The notes: a model not told the origin generated them from the letters alone. Counted from the stretch's first letter, positions 27,208 to 37,408 are shown. The stretch: 64,000 bases of DNA from Vibrio sp. AND4 (GCF_000171815.1 NZ_ABGR01000004.1:212202-276201); one strand, 5' to 3'. Made by a program: numbers and translations.

Positions 27208-27769
27208 ATTCCGCTCTCCGTCGTTTCACTAAACCTGGTAACTTCTTACCAGCGCCGTAAACCCATCGGGGTAACTGGTTACACGCTTGCTCATAACGAC
27301 GTGCAAGTAGATCGCGAAAAATGCGAGTCTGACTGCCGTCAGGGTTACGTTCAAAGCGAGGGCATCCCGTGTTAAAAGCAAAAGAGACAAAGGCATCAAA
27401 TTGGCCCTGAGATAAAACTAACTCTGATTGCTTCTCTACTCTGGTGATGCATCGCTCCGCACCTTGTAAGTTCTTCACCCAATCCTTAGCGACTTGGTTC
27501 ATGCTAATAGTGCGACTTGGCACATTGTGCGTATTACCAATACCGTTGGTTGTTAGCCCTGACGGGCAGGTGTAGGGCTCTAATCGACACCCTTCCATAT
27601 TGCCGACAATCGCTAGACCTTTTGGACTGATACGAAGCTCACCTAACCCTTCATTCGCAATCACGACTTGCCCTGTCGGGGCGACCGAGTTGGAACCTAA
27701 CGTCACCCCGCCCGTGATTAAAGCAATGACAACACCAACCGAACACACCACTTTTTTAGCCAGTTTCAT
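27182..27769 (-). CDS. Phage endolysin, GH24 lysozyme with signal-anchor N-terminus
   Basis: 195 residues from the ATG at 27769 (AAGGGAG 9 bases upstream). Residues about 5-25 form a weakly hydrophobic signal-anchor-like segment (VVCSVGVVIALITGGVTLG). The catalytic region reads EGCRLEPYTCPSGLTTNGIG, with Glu, a Cys at the usual Asp/Cys place and Thr in the E-8-(D/C)-5-T arrangement of T4/P1/P21-type lysozymes. It cuts peptidoglycan glycan strands. Probably a SAR endolysin activated by membrane release. Confidence 0.88.
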   Translation of the reverse strand: MKLAKKVVCSVGVVIALITGGVTLGSNSVAPTGQVVIANEGLGELRISPKGLAIVGNMEGCRLEPYTCPSGLTTNGIGNTHNVPSRTISMNQVAKDWVKNLQGAERCITRVEKQSELVLSQGQFDAFVSFAFNTGCPRFERNPDGSQTRIFRDLLARRYEQACNQLPRWVYGAGKKLPGLVKRRRAEYERCMEVD

Positions 27770-27965
27770 TGATGACCACTCCCTTTTCCTTGGCAATGCG
27801 CTGCATGTTGCGCTTATGCCAAATGTTGACGCACGCCATGATCACCCCGAGCACGATAGAAGACAGGAAATACAAATGTTCCATCGTCACTTGGCTGAAG
27901 GCGATACCAAATACAGAACACAAATACGCTGTGCCTGCGGTGATTTTATCTATCCAGTCGCGCAT
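27756..27965 (-). CDS. Holin (class II-like)
   Basis: 69 residues with two transmembrane segments (about 8-25 and 29-48) and a charged C-terminus (WHKRNMQRIAKEKG), like small phage holins. Its ATG follows the stop of the zinc-finger gene directly, and it overlaps the endolysin start by 14 bases. Confidence 0.75.
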   Translation of the reverse strand: MRDWIDKITAGTAYLCSVFGIAFSQVTMEHLYFLSSIVLGVIMACVNIWHKRNMQRIAKEKGVVINETG

Positions 27966-28175
27966 TCATCGCTCCCTTGAGGATTGGCACCGAGTGCAGT
28001 ATTGACACCCCGGCACTTTTTGACGGCGCTCTTGAGGTATCGGGTCGCCACATTCGCCGCATTCCTGTGCGCTTTCCCTTTGTTCATTTTGCTTAGCCCT
28101 TGCCAGGTGGTTAGCAAGCGCCACTTTTGTGAATTGGGCTTCAAGGCCACTGGCACGGTCGATAACATCAGACAT
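27966..28175 (-). CDS. TraR/DksA-type C4 zinc-finger protein
   Basis: 69 residues. The zinc finger CGECGDPIPQERRQ ... CQYCTRC matches the TraR/DksA family; the N-terminal helix (ASGLEAQFTKVALANHLAR) is the shortened RNA-polymerase channel arm seen in phage TraR relatives. Likely binds RNA polymerase in the secondary channel and modulates transcription. This frame is preferred over an overlapping frame (27950-28168) because only it carries the four cysteines. Confidence 0.8.
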   Translation of the reverse strand: MSDVIDRASGLEAQFTKVALANHLARAKQNEQRESAQECGECGDPIPQERRQKVPGCQYCTRCQSSRER

Positions 28176-28202
28176 TACGCCTCCTATCTATTAAGCAAAA
28201 AG

Positions 28203-28658
28203 TTACTGAACCAAGTCTTCCGTTTCATCTGGACGTAGGTAGGACACGCCGTTAATCTTCACAAAATCTGGGCTTGTGACTTCGAACGGCAATTTGTGAA
28301 CCAGAGCACTGCCACCGTTGGAGTCAACATCAAGCAAATCGGATATTTTGATGCGACAACCAAAGGCTTCAACTTTCAGCTCGTCTTTATCAATTTTGCC
28401 GTAGAACAAGGCGTCGAAGGCTGGCAGAGCTCGCCAAGAACCGGCGCGTTTAGCGGCCTTGCTCAACTGGTTAAACTGCTGTGTGTTCAGCTCCATCTCC
28501 CCACTTGCGTCTACATCGCCATCAACATAACCATCTGGCACACCAGAAGTTTTATTCACGGCAGAATTGTCGGTAATCGATAGCGTGACTTTTTGCGCTT
28601 TCAACTTGTAGTCGCCCATTGAAAAGTGCATGTTCTTGCCAGAAATACGCATGCTCAT
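28203..28658 (-). CDS. Phage tail tube-like protein (DUF2597 type)
   Basis: 151 residues, all-beta (MRISGKNMHFSMGDYKLKAQ; SITDNSAVNKTSGVPDGYV). Follows the sheath gene by 3 bases, the place of the tail tube in contractile phages (P2 FI-FII). Resembles the DUF2597 family in Vibrio and Shewanella P2-like phages. Tube function inferred from order and fold pattern. Confidence 0.65.
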   Translation of the reverse strand: MSMRISGKNMHFSMGDYKLKAQKVTLSITDNSAVNKTSGVPDGYVDGDVDASGEMELNTQQFNQLSKAAKRAGSWRALPAFDALFYGKIDKDELKVEAFGCRIKISDLLDVDSNGGSALVHKLPFEVTSPDFVKINGVSYLRPDETEDLVQ

Positions 28659-28661
28659 CGG

Positions 28662-29783
28662 TTATGCCTCCGCATCTGAAGGGTTAGAGAGATCAAGCCC
28701 AATGTTGACCACAATGTGTTTAGGGCAGTTATGTGGGCGCACCATTAAGCCAATGTTCACTTTGGTTTTGCTCACCCACTGAATCGATACATCTTCATCA
28801 CGCGGTGCCATGATTTCACCGGGGAACGGAATGCCACCAATCTCAGTGGTCTTGGACATATCGCGCATGTCTTTACTGAAGTACGTGCGATTCAGTTCGA
28901 TACTTGGCGGCGTTGAGTTCAAAATACGATCCGCTATACGGCGAATGGCTTTTATGCGAACGCGGCGATTAAGCTTGTGAACCGGGCGAACGTACTCTAG
29001 GTATTGATAGTCGCCACCTTTCGTTTCTAGCGTGGTTGCGTCTGTCCAAAACACGCCTTCCATATCGGCATACCATTGCGGCAGCGAATAACGCGCATCG
29101 GCCAATGCTGAAATGGTGCTCATTTCCAATGGTTTTCCCGCGCTGTCGATTGGCATGTCACCAAGCCCCAAAACACTGCCTGTTGCCACGCGCATTGGAC
29201 TATCCGCTACCGTCACTGCGCGGTCACATAATCGACCACCTAGGACTCCGATATTGTTGCCATTGAGCATAGGCACCGGTGTGACCATATTGGCCGACAC
29301 TCCATTCACTAGCGCCAATAAGCTGGTTTCATACTTCGCCCAGGTTTGCTTACTCTTATCGATGCCTGGACAGGCAGCCAAGAAGAACACCCAACGGCCA
29401 AGCTTGCTAGTCAGCTCTGAGGCTTTACTTTGCATCGCTTGAAACTCAGCTTTGTTGCTGACCACATCCACAATGCACACGCCTTCGAACGAGTCAGTGC
29501 GGTTGGCAATGTCCACGGCATCTTGCCAAGTCGCATCCGCCGATAAACCAAAGATGGCCGCCGTCCAGTTCTGTTTGCCATTCAACTGCGCGGCTTTGAT
29601 GTTCACACCCAGCGCATCATCAGCGACCACATCATCAAGGTTGGTCATGTTGTTCACTCGGGTGACCGTGCCTTGCAGTTCGGCCTTATCCGTTCGCCCG
29701 ATGTAGAGCAGATGGCGTTCAATTTCTGGGATCCCGCCTTGCCCTAAATTGAGGTTGTTTACCTCTACCTTTCCGGTTGCCAT
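28662..29783 (-). CDS. Tail sheath protein (DUF2586 type)
   Basis: 373 residues, the expected size for a contractile sheath. Features such as NLGQGGIPEIERHLLYIGRT at the start and GGDYQYLEYVRPVHKLNRR and RILNSTPPSIELNRTYF towards the C-terminus fit the DUF2586 family, used as sheath by K139-like phages. Followed directly by the tube-like gene. Confidence 0.75.
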   Translation of the reverse strand: MATGKVEVNNLNLGQGGIPEIERHLLYIGRTDKAELQGTVTRVNNMTNLDDVVADDALGVNIKAAQLNGKQNWTAAIFGLSADATWQDAVDIANRTDSFEGVCIVDVVSNKAEFQAMQSKASELTSKLGRWVFFLAACPGIDKSKQTWAKYETSLLALVNGVSANMVTPVPMLNGNNIGVLGGRLCDRAVTVADSPMRVATGSVLGLGDMPIDSAGKPLEMSTISALADARYSLPQWYADMEGVFWTDATTLETKGGDYQYLEYVRPVHKLNRRVRIKAIRRIADRILNSTPPSIELNRTYFSKDMRDMSKTTEIGGIPFPGEIMAPRDEDVSIQWVSKTKVNIGLMVRPHNCPKHIVVNIGLDLSNPSDAEA

Positions 29784-29798
29784 TGGTTGTTTCCTCGC

Positions 29799-30455
29799 TT
29801 ATTTTCGCGTCTTGGCCTGCTCAAAGATCTTTATGAGTTGACGGGTTACTTCGCGTTCTTTACTGCCTAATATCTGTCGCTGTGCTAACGGAATATCCCA
29901 AGCAGTGACTCGGGGCTGATTGCTCAGCTCTCGAATGATTTGTCCTGCTTGGCCATGAGACACGGTTTGCATCAGCAGTCGAAGGCTTGGTTTTTTCCGT
30001 CCCTTGCCGCTTTTTCTCGGTACCGTGTAACCCAACTCCCTTAGCTTTCGCGCTTGCCCTTTACTGCAAGGCGCGGAATAGTCGGGTGTTCCCCAACGCT
30101 TTTGCATTTGGCGCTTGGTCATGGTTTGCTTTTGGCCAAGATGATGCCGAGCAGCAATTTTCGCGGTGAGCTCGTTACCCCAAGTCAGGTCGAGCATTCT
30201 GGCGCTCCGCACATAAGGGGTTAACCCTTTCGCCATGCGCCGCATCACCTTGCCGCGCTTCTTTCCTTTTCTTGGATCTAACGCTTGGCCATGAATATCT
30301 TTTTGTTGCTGAATGCGTTTGCGAGTATTGGTCTTTTCCCAGCGGCCTAGGGTTTTCAGTATCCAAACTCGCTTCTTAGGTGGTAGAGCTAACATGGCAA
30401 GCTTTTCTTGCATGTTGAGCACATCCCTTTGATTCGCATTAATTGTTGGTTTCAT
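29799..30455 (-). CDS. Phage virion morphogenesis/tail completion protein S (gpS-like)
   Basis: 218 residues, strongly basic (many Arg/Lys), with the N-terminal pattern MQEKLAMLALPPKKRVWILK and a C-terminal ARHHLGQKQTMTKRQM region as in P2 gpS. It completes tails so that they join heads. Overlaps gpR by 17 bases. Confidence 0.75.
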   Translation of the reverse strand: MKPTINANQRDVLNMQEKLAMLALPPKKRVWILKTLGRWEKTNTRKRIQQQKDIHGQALDPRKGKKRGKVMRRMAKGLTPYVRSARMLDLTWGNELTAKIAARHHLGQKQTMTKRQMQKRWGTPDYSAPCSKGQARKLRELGYTVPRKSGKGRKKPSLRLLMQTVSHGQAGQIIRELSNQPRVTAWDIPLAQRQILGSKEREVTRQLIKIFEQAKTRK

Positions 30456-30933
30456 TGACCAACTCAGCTTCCTCTGCCGTGTAAATTTCTACCGCTTGGA
30501 CTCGGTATTTAACTCCGCGCCAGGTAACCATTCCTGCCTTTGCATCCGGTACCAATTCAATAGGTTCCATCAGCTCAAGTTCTATGCTCACATCAGCTAA
30601 CTCACTGCTGATCACATCGACCGAAAGTGTTGGGTCTTCGAGCTCTTGCTCGTTGCGGTCTTCTTCATGATCACTTAGCCAGCAGGCCATCAGCGCAAGT
30701 AAACAGCGCGGGTCTAACAATCGGTGTGGAAATTCCTCTACCGATATCACCGCGTTATATTTCCAGTAACACGCGATGTAACCGTCGTTGCCTCGGTCTT
30801 CACCACTTGGAACAATAGAGCCGTTCTCTTGCCATGCGTCGATTTTGTTATCAAGCACATCGCTGTTTAAGTGCCGAACAATGTAATCCGTCAGGTGCTC
30901 CAGCTTGGTCTTGTTGTAAGCCGACTCACTCAT
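30439..30933 (-). CDS. Tail completion protein R (gpR-like)
   Basis: 164 residues, acidic. Segments YWKYNAVISVEEFPHRL and ALMACWLSDHEEDRNEQELE fit P2 gpR. Placed between gpL and gpS as in P2. Overlaps gpL by 4 bases. Confidence 0.75.
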   Translation of the reverse strand: MSESAYNKTKLEHLTDYIVRHLNSDVLDNKIDAWQENGSIVPSGEDRGNDGYIACYWKYNAVISVEEFPHRLLDPRCLLALMACWLSDHEEDRNEQELEDPTLSVDVISSELADVSIELELMEPIELVPDAKAGMVTWRGVKYRVQAVEIYTAEEAELVNETNN

Positions 30934-31352
30934 ATCGTATCGATGCCGTTTGCACTGAAACCCATTAACTGAGAAACATCTCTGTTGCTTTGAGCAAGAA
31001 ATCGTGCCGCCTGTTGTGGTTCATCTAGGGCCACGTTTTCTCCCTCTTTGCGCCTGTCTTGCGTCGCAAACTCTGGCAGTAACTCAGAGTGTGCTCGGCC
31101 ATATACAGCACGCTTATAGAGCGTGATTTTCGCGAAGCTTAGCGAGGGCGCAGAGCCTTCCACTAACAAACGCGCTAGCTTCTCTTGGATATTGAATGCC
31201 GCTATCGTTATAGCCGCAGCCATAGCCTCGTTATCAAACGTATGCGGAATACGGCGCAGCTGACGAAACTCATCGGTCGATAAATCTGGCCAACCTTCTC
31301 CGGGTATAGTGGTATTTTCAGCACTGTTTAGTTTTCCGCCAAAGCTCATCAC
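30930..31352 (-). CDS. Head completion protein L (gpL-like)
   Basis: 140 residues: WPDLSTDEFRQLRRIPHTFD and LYKRAVYGRAHSELLPEFAT match P2 gpL head completion proteins. In order M-L-R-S. The 116 bases between it and gpM hold no gene. Confidence 0.8.
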   Translation of the reverse strand: MMSFGGKLNSAENTTIPGEGWPDLSTDEFRQLRRIPHTFDNEAMAAAITIAAFNIQEKLARLLVEGSAPSLSFAKITLYKRAVYGRAHSELLPEFATQDRRKEGENVALDEPQQAARFLAQSNRDVSQLMGFSANGIDTI

Positions 31353-31468
31353 AATCCCTTCTTTAAATAAGTGCGCCTCTTGCCACTGAGTCGACGGAAT
31401 AAGCAGGGTGATGAATCACTTGCTCTTCCTCGTCAGCCGAGGCGCGGTGGCGTAGTAGTCTTTACCCG

Positions 31469-32185
31469 CTAGAGATTATCGCCACTCTCTAAAGCTCGGA
31501 TTCGCTGGTCGATGTTATCGATCATCGTGCTAACACCAATCGCACTGTGTTGCTCTTGAGCCTCTTCAAGTCGCGAACGAGCTTTTTGCAGGGTTTCGAT
31601 ATCTCCAACAGAAGCGGCATGTGGTTTACCTTGCTCATTTCGAAGTAGATGTAAGCCGGCGAATTTCAACCATTTGGCGGTCGGCTTTTCATTAATGCGC
31701 CATACGTTGGTAACTTTTTCCAAAACCAGAGAAAAGTAAGGTTCAACGGATTGCCCTTTATCAGCCATACGCTCAGACCAGGCTAAAACTTCATCTGCGC
31801 AGAAAGTAGCGAAGTCACGCTTAAATCGCTCAGGTGTATCAAGCCCGCGTTCGATAGCGATATCACACCACTTGATAGCGGTTTCTAGATCTTCGATATC
31901 GAAAAGCCAAATCACCATTTGAGCAAAAAGAGGGTTGTCGAACTGCTTATCGCCCGCTAAATAGGTTTCTATCGCTTCACGGTATTTAGGTACCAACACA
32001 TCACGCTTGTGGTTAACCTTTTCATCTTTGCGATTAAAGGTTTTAAGCACCTTCAAATCGTTGTCGAGCTCGGCCAACAGCAGATGCAAACTGTTTGGGT
32101 TGGAAATAGACTGTTTATCTGGTGTCGATTGCTTTTGCTGTTTTGCCAAGGCTTCTTGACGCAACTTCGCTAATGGACTGGCCAT
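31469..32185 (-). CDS. Terminase small subunit M (gpM-like)
   Basis: 238 residues. FAQMVIWLFDIEDLETAIKW and ERGLDTPERFKRDFATFCAD are typical of P2 gpM, the endonuclease small subunit that acts with gpP at cos. Follows the capsid gene. Confidence 0.82.
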   Translation of the reverse strand: MASPLAKLRQEALAKQQKQSTPDKQSISNPNSLHLLLAELDNDLKVLKTFNRKDEKVNHKRDVLVPKYREAIETYLAGDKQFDNPLFAQMVIWLFDIEDLETAIKWCDIAIERGLDTPERFKRDFATFCADEVLAWSERMADKGQSVEPYFSLVLEKVTNVWRINEKPTAKWLKFAGLHLLRNEQGKPHAASVGDIETLQKARSRLEEAQEQHSAIGVSTMIDNIDQRIRALESGDNL

Positions 32186-32194
32186 GTATTCCCC

Positions 32195-33118
32195 TTAAAC
32201 TGCAACTGGTTCAACGACCGTAACTTTTTCAATGGCAGCGAACTTGTGATAGTTACCGACCGCATAACCTTCCATGCGTAGGTATGACGTTTCGAAGCGT
32301 TTACGGTCTTCTTCATTGCGAGACTTACGCCACTGCGTACCCTTTTGAGTCAGGATTTGCAGGTTGGTTAAGTTCGTTACCCAAATCATATTTGGAGGGA
32401 AGAATGGCGGCGTATACACCGTTTTACCTGCAACGGTCTTCGCTAAGCTTTGCGCGGCTTTATGTTCAGTTGGTACTTCTGCCGATTCCAATAGACGATG
32501 CTGCTCAGCGGCCACTAAATTGCGACCAATCAACACCACTAAATCAGGGTCGCCTTGATGCACTTCGTGAATCGTTGTGTTAATCAGATCATTGACTAGG
32601 GAATCAAGGTTTCGATATGAACCCTCGGTTGCTCCTGTTGAGTCCAGTTTCACCTCGGGTAAGACTTGAGCTGACGCTTTATCTTTCGCAAGTTGGAGCC
32701 AACCTTTGTTGACGTCTTCGCCCATCGGATTAGCTTTAGGGTCGGTGTTTTCACCAGCAATCGAAGTCCCATGGAAACCAATGCGCAGCTTATCTAAGGC
32801 AAAGTTACGAGTGATCGCATTGTTCATCAGCTTCATCCACTGACCTTTGCCACCCGAGTTCGCCCAAATTGTCATCGTAATCCAATTAATATGGGCACCT
32901 GAGTCGGTTTCAGTTAACTCATAGGTGTTACCACTTTGGTCAACTGAGATATTGGAGATACGGTTTAAAAAGGCGTCCGATTCAACAATGGCTTGGCGCA
33001 ACTTGGTTTCCATTACTGGTGTAATGTTGAACTGCTTTGATGCATCCTCAACACCTGCGGCCTTTGCTACAGCTTGGCAATATTCATCTAAAAATTGAGT
33101 CGATACTACATTGAGCAT
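32195..33118 (-). CDS. Major capsid protein N (gpN-like)
   Basis: 307 residues (P2 gpN 357). FNITPVMETKLRQAIVESDA, NWITMTIWANSGGKG and VLIGRNLVAAEQHRLLESA fit the P2 capsid family. Starts one base after the stop of the scaffold gene. Confidence 0.88.
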   Translation of the reverse strand: MLNVVSTQFLDEYCQAVAKAAGVEDASKQFNITPVMETKLRQAIVESDAFLNRISNISVDQSGNTYELTETDSGAHINWITMTIWANSGGKGQWMKLMNNAITRNFALDKLRIGFHGTSIAGENTDPKANPMGEDVNKGWLQLAKDKASAQVLPEVKLDSTGATEGSYRNLDSLVNDLINTTIHEVHQGDPDLVVLIGRNLVAAEQHRLLESAEVPTEHKAAQSLAKTVAGKTVYTPPFFPPNMIWVTNLTNLQILTQKGTQWRKSRNEEDRKRFETSYLRMEGYAVGNYHKFAAIEKVTVVEPVAV

Positions 33119-33995
33119 TTACACGACCTCCACAATTGATTCACCGCCATTGCCTTCTTCACCTGGCTTCTGACCAGGGACTTCTTGCTTAAGCTCTGCG
33201 AACTGGTTTTCAAGTTTTTTCACTTGTTCTGCTATTGGAGAAATCTGCTTCGATAATTCATTAGAGAATTGCTCTAAAGAGAAGGGTTTTCCTTCATCAC
33301 CGGGGTTGGTCTCTGCTTCACTAGGCGTCAGTGATTGCAGATTAAACTCTTGTTTGAGTTCATCCTTGAGATCACTTTTCATGATGCCGAACTGCTCTTT
33401 TAGTGCAGCTTTGAGTTGTTCTTCGGTCACTTCTTCTTCCTCTGGTTCAGGATCAGGTTGTGGCTCTGGTTGTTCATCACCAGAATTGAAAAAAGCACTG
33501 CACAGAGCAAAAAATCGATCAGTTTTGGAGTAGCACTCATCAAGATTAATGGCTTCCAGTTGGCTGCAACTCAGCTCTGTGGTTTGGCCTTCTTGTCGTG
33601 AAAACTGAAGTAATGAAACACCAGATGATGCCGGGGAATCGGTCACGGCTAATCCCATTAGGTAGCACTTTCCTTGCCCTTTATAATCTGGATTTGGTTC
33701 GATGGAGGTAAACAGCTTCTGCCCAAGCCTATTGGCTTCAAGTAAGTATTGATTAGGTTCAAGCTTGGCAAACAAGCGCACTTTTCCGTGTCCATTTTTC
33801 GGCTTTGACTTCAAGTACTTTGCGCCAGTTACTTCCGTAAACGGCAAAGCGTTTATGCTCTGGCCAAATCAACGCGGTGAATTCACTCAGGGCATAACTT
33901 TCGGCAATCTGCGTGAGCCATTCTCGGGTGATCTTACGACCATCAACCGTTGGCCCTTCAGTTGCTACAATTTTCCAATCACTGATTTTTGCCAT
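33119..33995 (-). pseudogene. Capsid scaffold/maturation protease O (gpO), split by a frameshift
   Basis: The 5' part (from ATG 33995, AGGTG upstream) reads AKISDWKIVATEGPTVDGRK ... LIWPEHKRFAVYG ... LEVKAEK. The 3' part, in another frame, continues with NGHGKVRLFAKLEPNQYLLE ... LFTSIEPNPDYKGQGKCYLM and the scaffold coiled coil to 33119. Alignment to the P2 gpO layout needs a one-base change near 33800, beside a run of five A. The likely catalytic His (WPEH) and Ser (TSIE) are now in different frames. This could be a true mutation, a sequencing error or a programmed shift; an intact second frame with no further damage suggests a recent event. Confidence 0.75.
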
Positions 33996-34026
33996 TTGAG
34001 TGTGCACCTAGTTTTCATTGGTCAGT

Positions 34027-34047
34027 TTGTGTTTCTGGCTTTCACAA
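34027..34047. promoter_or_regulatory. Candidate Ogr/Delta activator site between divergent late operons
   Basis: Perfect palindrome TTGTG-N11-CACAA between gpO (leftward) and gpP (rightward). P2-type late promoters carry a TGT-N12-ACA element for the Ogr activator, and this phage encodes an Ogr (39362-39613). Spacing is one base longer than in P2, so the call is tentative. Confidence 0.35.
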
Positions 34048-34169
34048 TACGCCTTTGAATCGGCCGTTTCAGCCACTTCAATTCCGACCAATTCGGATAT
34101 GAGCACTATCCGAAATCATCCGAACTTTGCTATGCAATTTAGGGAGTTAACTGGGCTTATTATTGGCCC

Positions 34170-35951
34170 ATGGCATATACTCCCGAAACACGACATGCAG
34201 CCAGAGCCCTGTATTTAAAGGCTTGGACACCCAAAGAAATCGCTTCCGAATTAGGTTTGAACAGCACCCGCATTATTTATCACTGGGCTGACAAACACGG
34301 ATGGCGTGACATGCTGCGCGAACAAACGATTGATGAGTCGATCGCGCGCAGAATTGAAACCCTGCTTGAGTTGAAAAATCCCACCAAAGGGCAACTCGAT
34401 ATGCTTGATAGACTCATCAAGCACCATGTACAGCTAAAAAAATTCCACGCTCAAGCCCAACCCACCCAAGAGAAAAAAGCTCAAACAGAAAAGGAACCGG
34501 CGAATAACACTCATCGCAGTAACTCGCGTTCCAAAAAGTCTGACGACAAACCAAGCAAGAAAAAAAGTAAAAAGAAGAACAACATTGATGAGCTGACCAA
34601 AGAGAACTTCGCAACCTGGCATGAATCTCTCTTTGAGTATCAACATACGATGCGTAATAACCTGCACCAGCGAACGCGTAATATTTTGAAGTCTCGTCAG
34701 ATTGGTGCCACTTACTATTTCAGCGGCGAGGCGTTAGAAGATGCGATATTGACGGGCGACAACCAAATATTCTTGTCTGCGTCCCGCGCCCAGGCTGAAG
34801 TTTTCAGAAGCTACATTATTGCGATTGCACAATCATTCTTAGGTATTGAGTTAACCGGTAACCCGATCATTCTCTCGAACGGGGCCGAACTTCGATTTCT
34901 ATCGACCAACTCTAAAACCGCTCAGAGTTATCATGGACACGTTTATGTGGATGAGTATTTTTGGATCCCGAAGTTCGATGAACTCAACAAACTCGCGTCT
35001 GCCATGGCCACTCACAAGAACTGGCGCAAAACCTACTTCTCGACCCCTTCGGCTAAAACGCACCAGGCTTATACCTTTTGGACGGGTGACCAATGGCGAA
35101 GAGGTCGAGATACCCGCGCTAATATTGAGTTTCCGACCTTTGATGAGTATCGAGACGGTGGAAGGCTCTGTCCCGACAAGCAATGGCGTTACGTAGTCAC
35201 TATTGAGGACGCGGCAGCGGGAGGCTGTGAGCTATTTGATATCGATGAACTGCGAGACGAATACAGCAAAGACGACTTCGATAATCTCTTTATGTGTATT
35301 TTCGTCGATGGTGCCAGCTCAGTCTTTAAGTTCTCAGCACTTGAAAAAGCCATGGTAGACATTAGCCGGTGGCAGGACTTTAAGCCCAATGACAACGATC
35401 CCTTCGAACGGCGTGAGGTTTGGTTAGGATACGACCCTAGCCGAACTCGAGACAACGCCTGTTTGGTTGTGGTTGCCCCGCCTGTTATCGCTATTGAAAA
35501 ATTCAGAGTCCTTGAAAAGCATTATTGGCGAGGGCTGAACTTTCAGTACCAAGCGCAGCAGGTATCCAAAGTGTTTGAACGTTACAACGTCAGCTATTTA
35601 GGTATTGATACCACAGGCATTGGTGCAGGTGTGTATGACTTACTCAGCAAAAAACACCCACGAGAAACCGTGGCGATTCAATACAGCAACGAAAGTAAAA
35701 ACCGATTAGTGATGAAAATGATTGATGTGGTCGAAGCTAATCGAATTCAATTTGATGCTGAGCACAAAGACATTGCCATGGCCTTCATGGCCATTAAGCG
35801 AGCAACCACCAACAGCGGCAACAGCATGACTTTCAAAGCAGAGCGTAGCGAGTTAACCGGTCATGCCGATGCATTTTGGGCTATCTCTCATGCCTGTATA
35901 AACGAACCTCTCGACCACACAGCGAAACGTAAATCAACCTGGCAGGTTTAA
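34170..35951 (+). CDS. Terminase large subunit P (gpP-like ATPase)
   Basis: 593 residues. The N-terminal gpP helix-turn-helix ([20 protein letters not shown]) is followed by a basic linker (KKSKKKNN). The ATPase has a Walker A-like [11 protein letters not shown] near residue 178 and Walker B VYVDEYFW near 258; the RNase-H-like nuclease begins at [18 protein letters not shown]. It packages DNA together with gpM. Transcribed divergently from gpO, as in P2. Confidence 0.92.
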   Translation: MAYTPETRHAARALYLKAWTPKEIASELGLNSTRIIYHWADKHGWRDMLREQTIDESIARRIETLLELKNPTKGQLDMLDRLIKHHVQLKKFHAQAQPTQEKKAQTEKEPANNTHRSNSRSKKSDDKPSKKKSKKKNNIDELTKENFATWHESLFEYQHTMRNNLHQRTRNILKSRQIGATYYFSGEALEDAILTGDNQIFLSASRAQAEVFRSYIIAIAQSFLGIELTGNPIILSNGAELRFLSTNSKTAQSYHGHVYVDEYFWIPKFDELNKLASAMATHKNWRKTYFSTPSAKTHQAYTFWTGDQWRRGRDTRANIEFPTFDEYRDGGRLCPDKQWRYVVTIEDAAAGGCELFDIDELRDEYSKDDFDNLFMCIFVDGASSVFKFSALEKAMVDISRWQDFKPNDNDPFERREVWLGYDPSRTRDNACLVVVAPPVIAIEKFRVLEKHYWRGLNFQYQAQQVSKVFERYNVSYLGIDTTGIGAGVYDLLSKKHPRETVAIQYSNESKNRLVMKMIDVVEANRIQFDAEHKDIAMAFMAIKRATTNSGNSMTFKAERSELTGHADAFWAISHACINEPLDHTAKRKSTWQV

Positions 35952-35954
35952 CCA

Positions 35955-36962
35955 ATGACTGAACAAATAAACGAAACAGCCACCAAAGATGAAAGCCTGA
36001 TGTTTAGCTTTGGTGAGCCTGAAATCATGAATCGTGATTTTACCAATTACGATTACAGCGAGTTGTATTACAACGAAGATGGCGACTACTGGGAACCGCC
36101 GCTTGATAGAGCTGGCTTAAACAAACTCACACGAGCCAACGCCTATCACGGCTCCATTTTAATGGCTCGCCGGAATATGATTGCGGGCCGTTACACTCAA
36201 GGGGGAATGCTGAAACAACAAATGCAATCGGCTGTGCATGACTTCTTGGAGTTTGGTGATACAGCTTTGCTTAAGCTTCGAGACTATTTTGGGAAAGTCG
36301 TCGGACTATGGCCAATACCCACCATGTATTTGCGAAAGCGTAAGAACGGCGACTTCGCTTTTCTAGAACGTGATAACAAACAAAAACGATACAAGAAAGA
36401 AGACATCATTTTCATCAAGCAATATGACCCTGTTCAGCAGGTTTATGGCGGGCCTGATTACTTGGGGTGTGTTCAATCTGCACTCCTGAGCCAGGACTCA
36501 ACCACCTTTCGCCGCCGTTACTATAAGAACGGTTTGCACATGGGCTTTATCTTTTACGCGACCGACCCAAATCTGAGTAAAGAAGATGAAGATGACCTGA
36601 AGGAAAAGATGGCTTCAAGCCGCGGCGTGGGTAACTTCCGTTCGATGTTTATTAATATCCCAAACGGCAATGAGAAAGGGATTCAACTTATCCCTGTCGG
36701 TGATATTGCCACAAAAGATGAATACGAAAAGATAAAGAATGTGACCGCGCAAGAGGTGATCACCGGGCACCGCTTTCCTGTTGAGCTGGCTGCAATTATC
36801 CCCAATGGAGGCACACGTGGTGATCCAATCAAGTTTGACTACGTGTATTGCAAAAACGAGGTTATCCCTGCGTGTGAGATGTTTATGGATGCCGTAAACA
36901 GTGACCCAGAGGTACCAAAACACCTGCATTTAGCCTTTAATCTCGACAACGTTGCGACTTAA
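35955..36962 (+). CDS. Portal protein Q (gpQ-like, PBSX family)
   Basis: 335 residues (P2 gpQ 344). FLEFGDTALLKLRDYFGKVV, QYDPVQQVYGGPDYLGCVQS and FRSMFINIPNGNEKGIQLIP are family-typical. Three bases separate it from the gpP stop, so P and Q form a short rightward operon. It forms the dodecameric DNA gate of the head. Confidence 0.92.
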   Translation: MTEQINETATKDESLMFSFGEPEIMNRDFTNYDYSELYYNEDGDYWEPPLDRAGLNKLTRANAYHGSILMARRNMIAGRYTQGGMLKQQMQSAVHDFLEFGDTALLKLRDYFGKVVGLWPIPTMYLRKRKNGDFAFLERDNKQKRYKKEDIIFIKQYDPVQQVYGGPDYLGCVQSALLSQDSTTFRRRYYKNGLHMGFIFYATDPNLSKEDEDDLKEKMASSRGVGNFRSMFINIPNGNEKGIQLIPVGDIATKDEYEKIKNVTAQEVITGHRFPVELAAIIPNGGTRGDPIKFDYVYCKNEVIPACEMFMDAVNSDPEVPKHLHLAFNLDNVAT

Positions 36963-37408
36963 GAGCAGTGATATTTTTTGCAATTTTGTTTTTCTCTCTG
37001 ATTTGCGCTCAGCCCTTTACTGTTAAGGGCTGTCGCACTATCAAAATGATCGTCAGACAAACACAAAAGATCATTAAAAAACCGACCTAAAACACAAAAA
37101 CATCTTTATTTCAGCAACTTAACAAACCACATCAGATCAACAATGATCGTCAGAATTTCACTTTCTTGCAATTTTTTGCACTCTTCGCAATTTCATTAGA
37201 CGCAATATAAGCCATTCTGAGCACCATTAACTTTCGGCAAGCCCCGTTATTCCAAAAGGGCTAACGGCTCGTTAACCCTTCTTAGCGATGGCAGAATTTC
37301 GCTGAAATAGAATTGCGAAAAAATGAGATCGAAAACGCTTCAGGTGGGGAGGAGTAGTGCGTTTTCCGTGGGTTGGGCATGCTTTCGGTGGCGCTGTGTG
37401 GCAGGCAC

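Noticed and set aside
27950..28168. Alternative frame over the zinc-finger gene
   Set aside because: Lacks the C4 zinc finger; the 27966-28175 frame has it and couples with the holin start.
33759..34007. A separate 82-residue protein upstream of the scaffold gene
   Set aside because: It is the 5' part of the frameshifted gpO gene, judging by continuity with the downstream frame.
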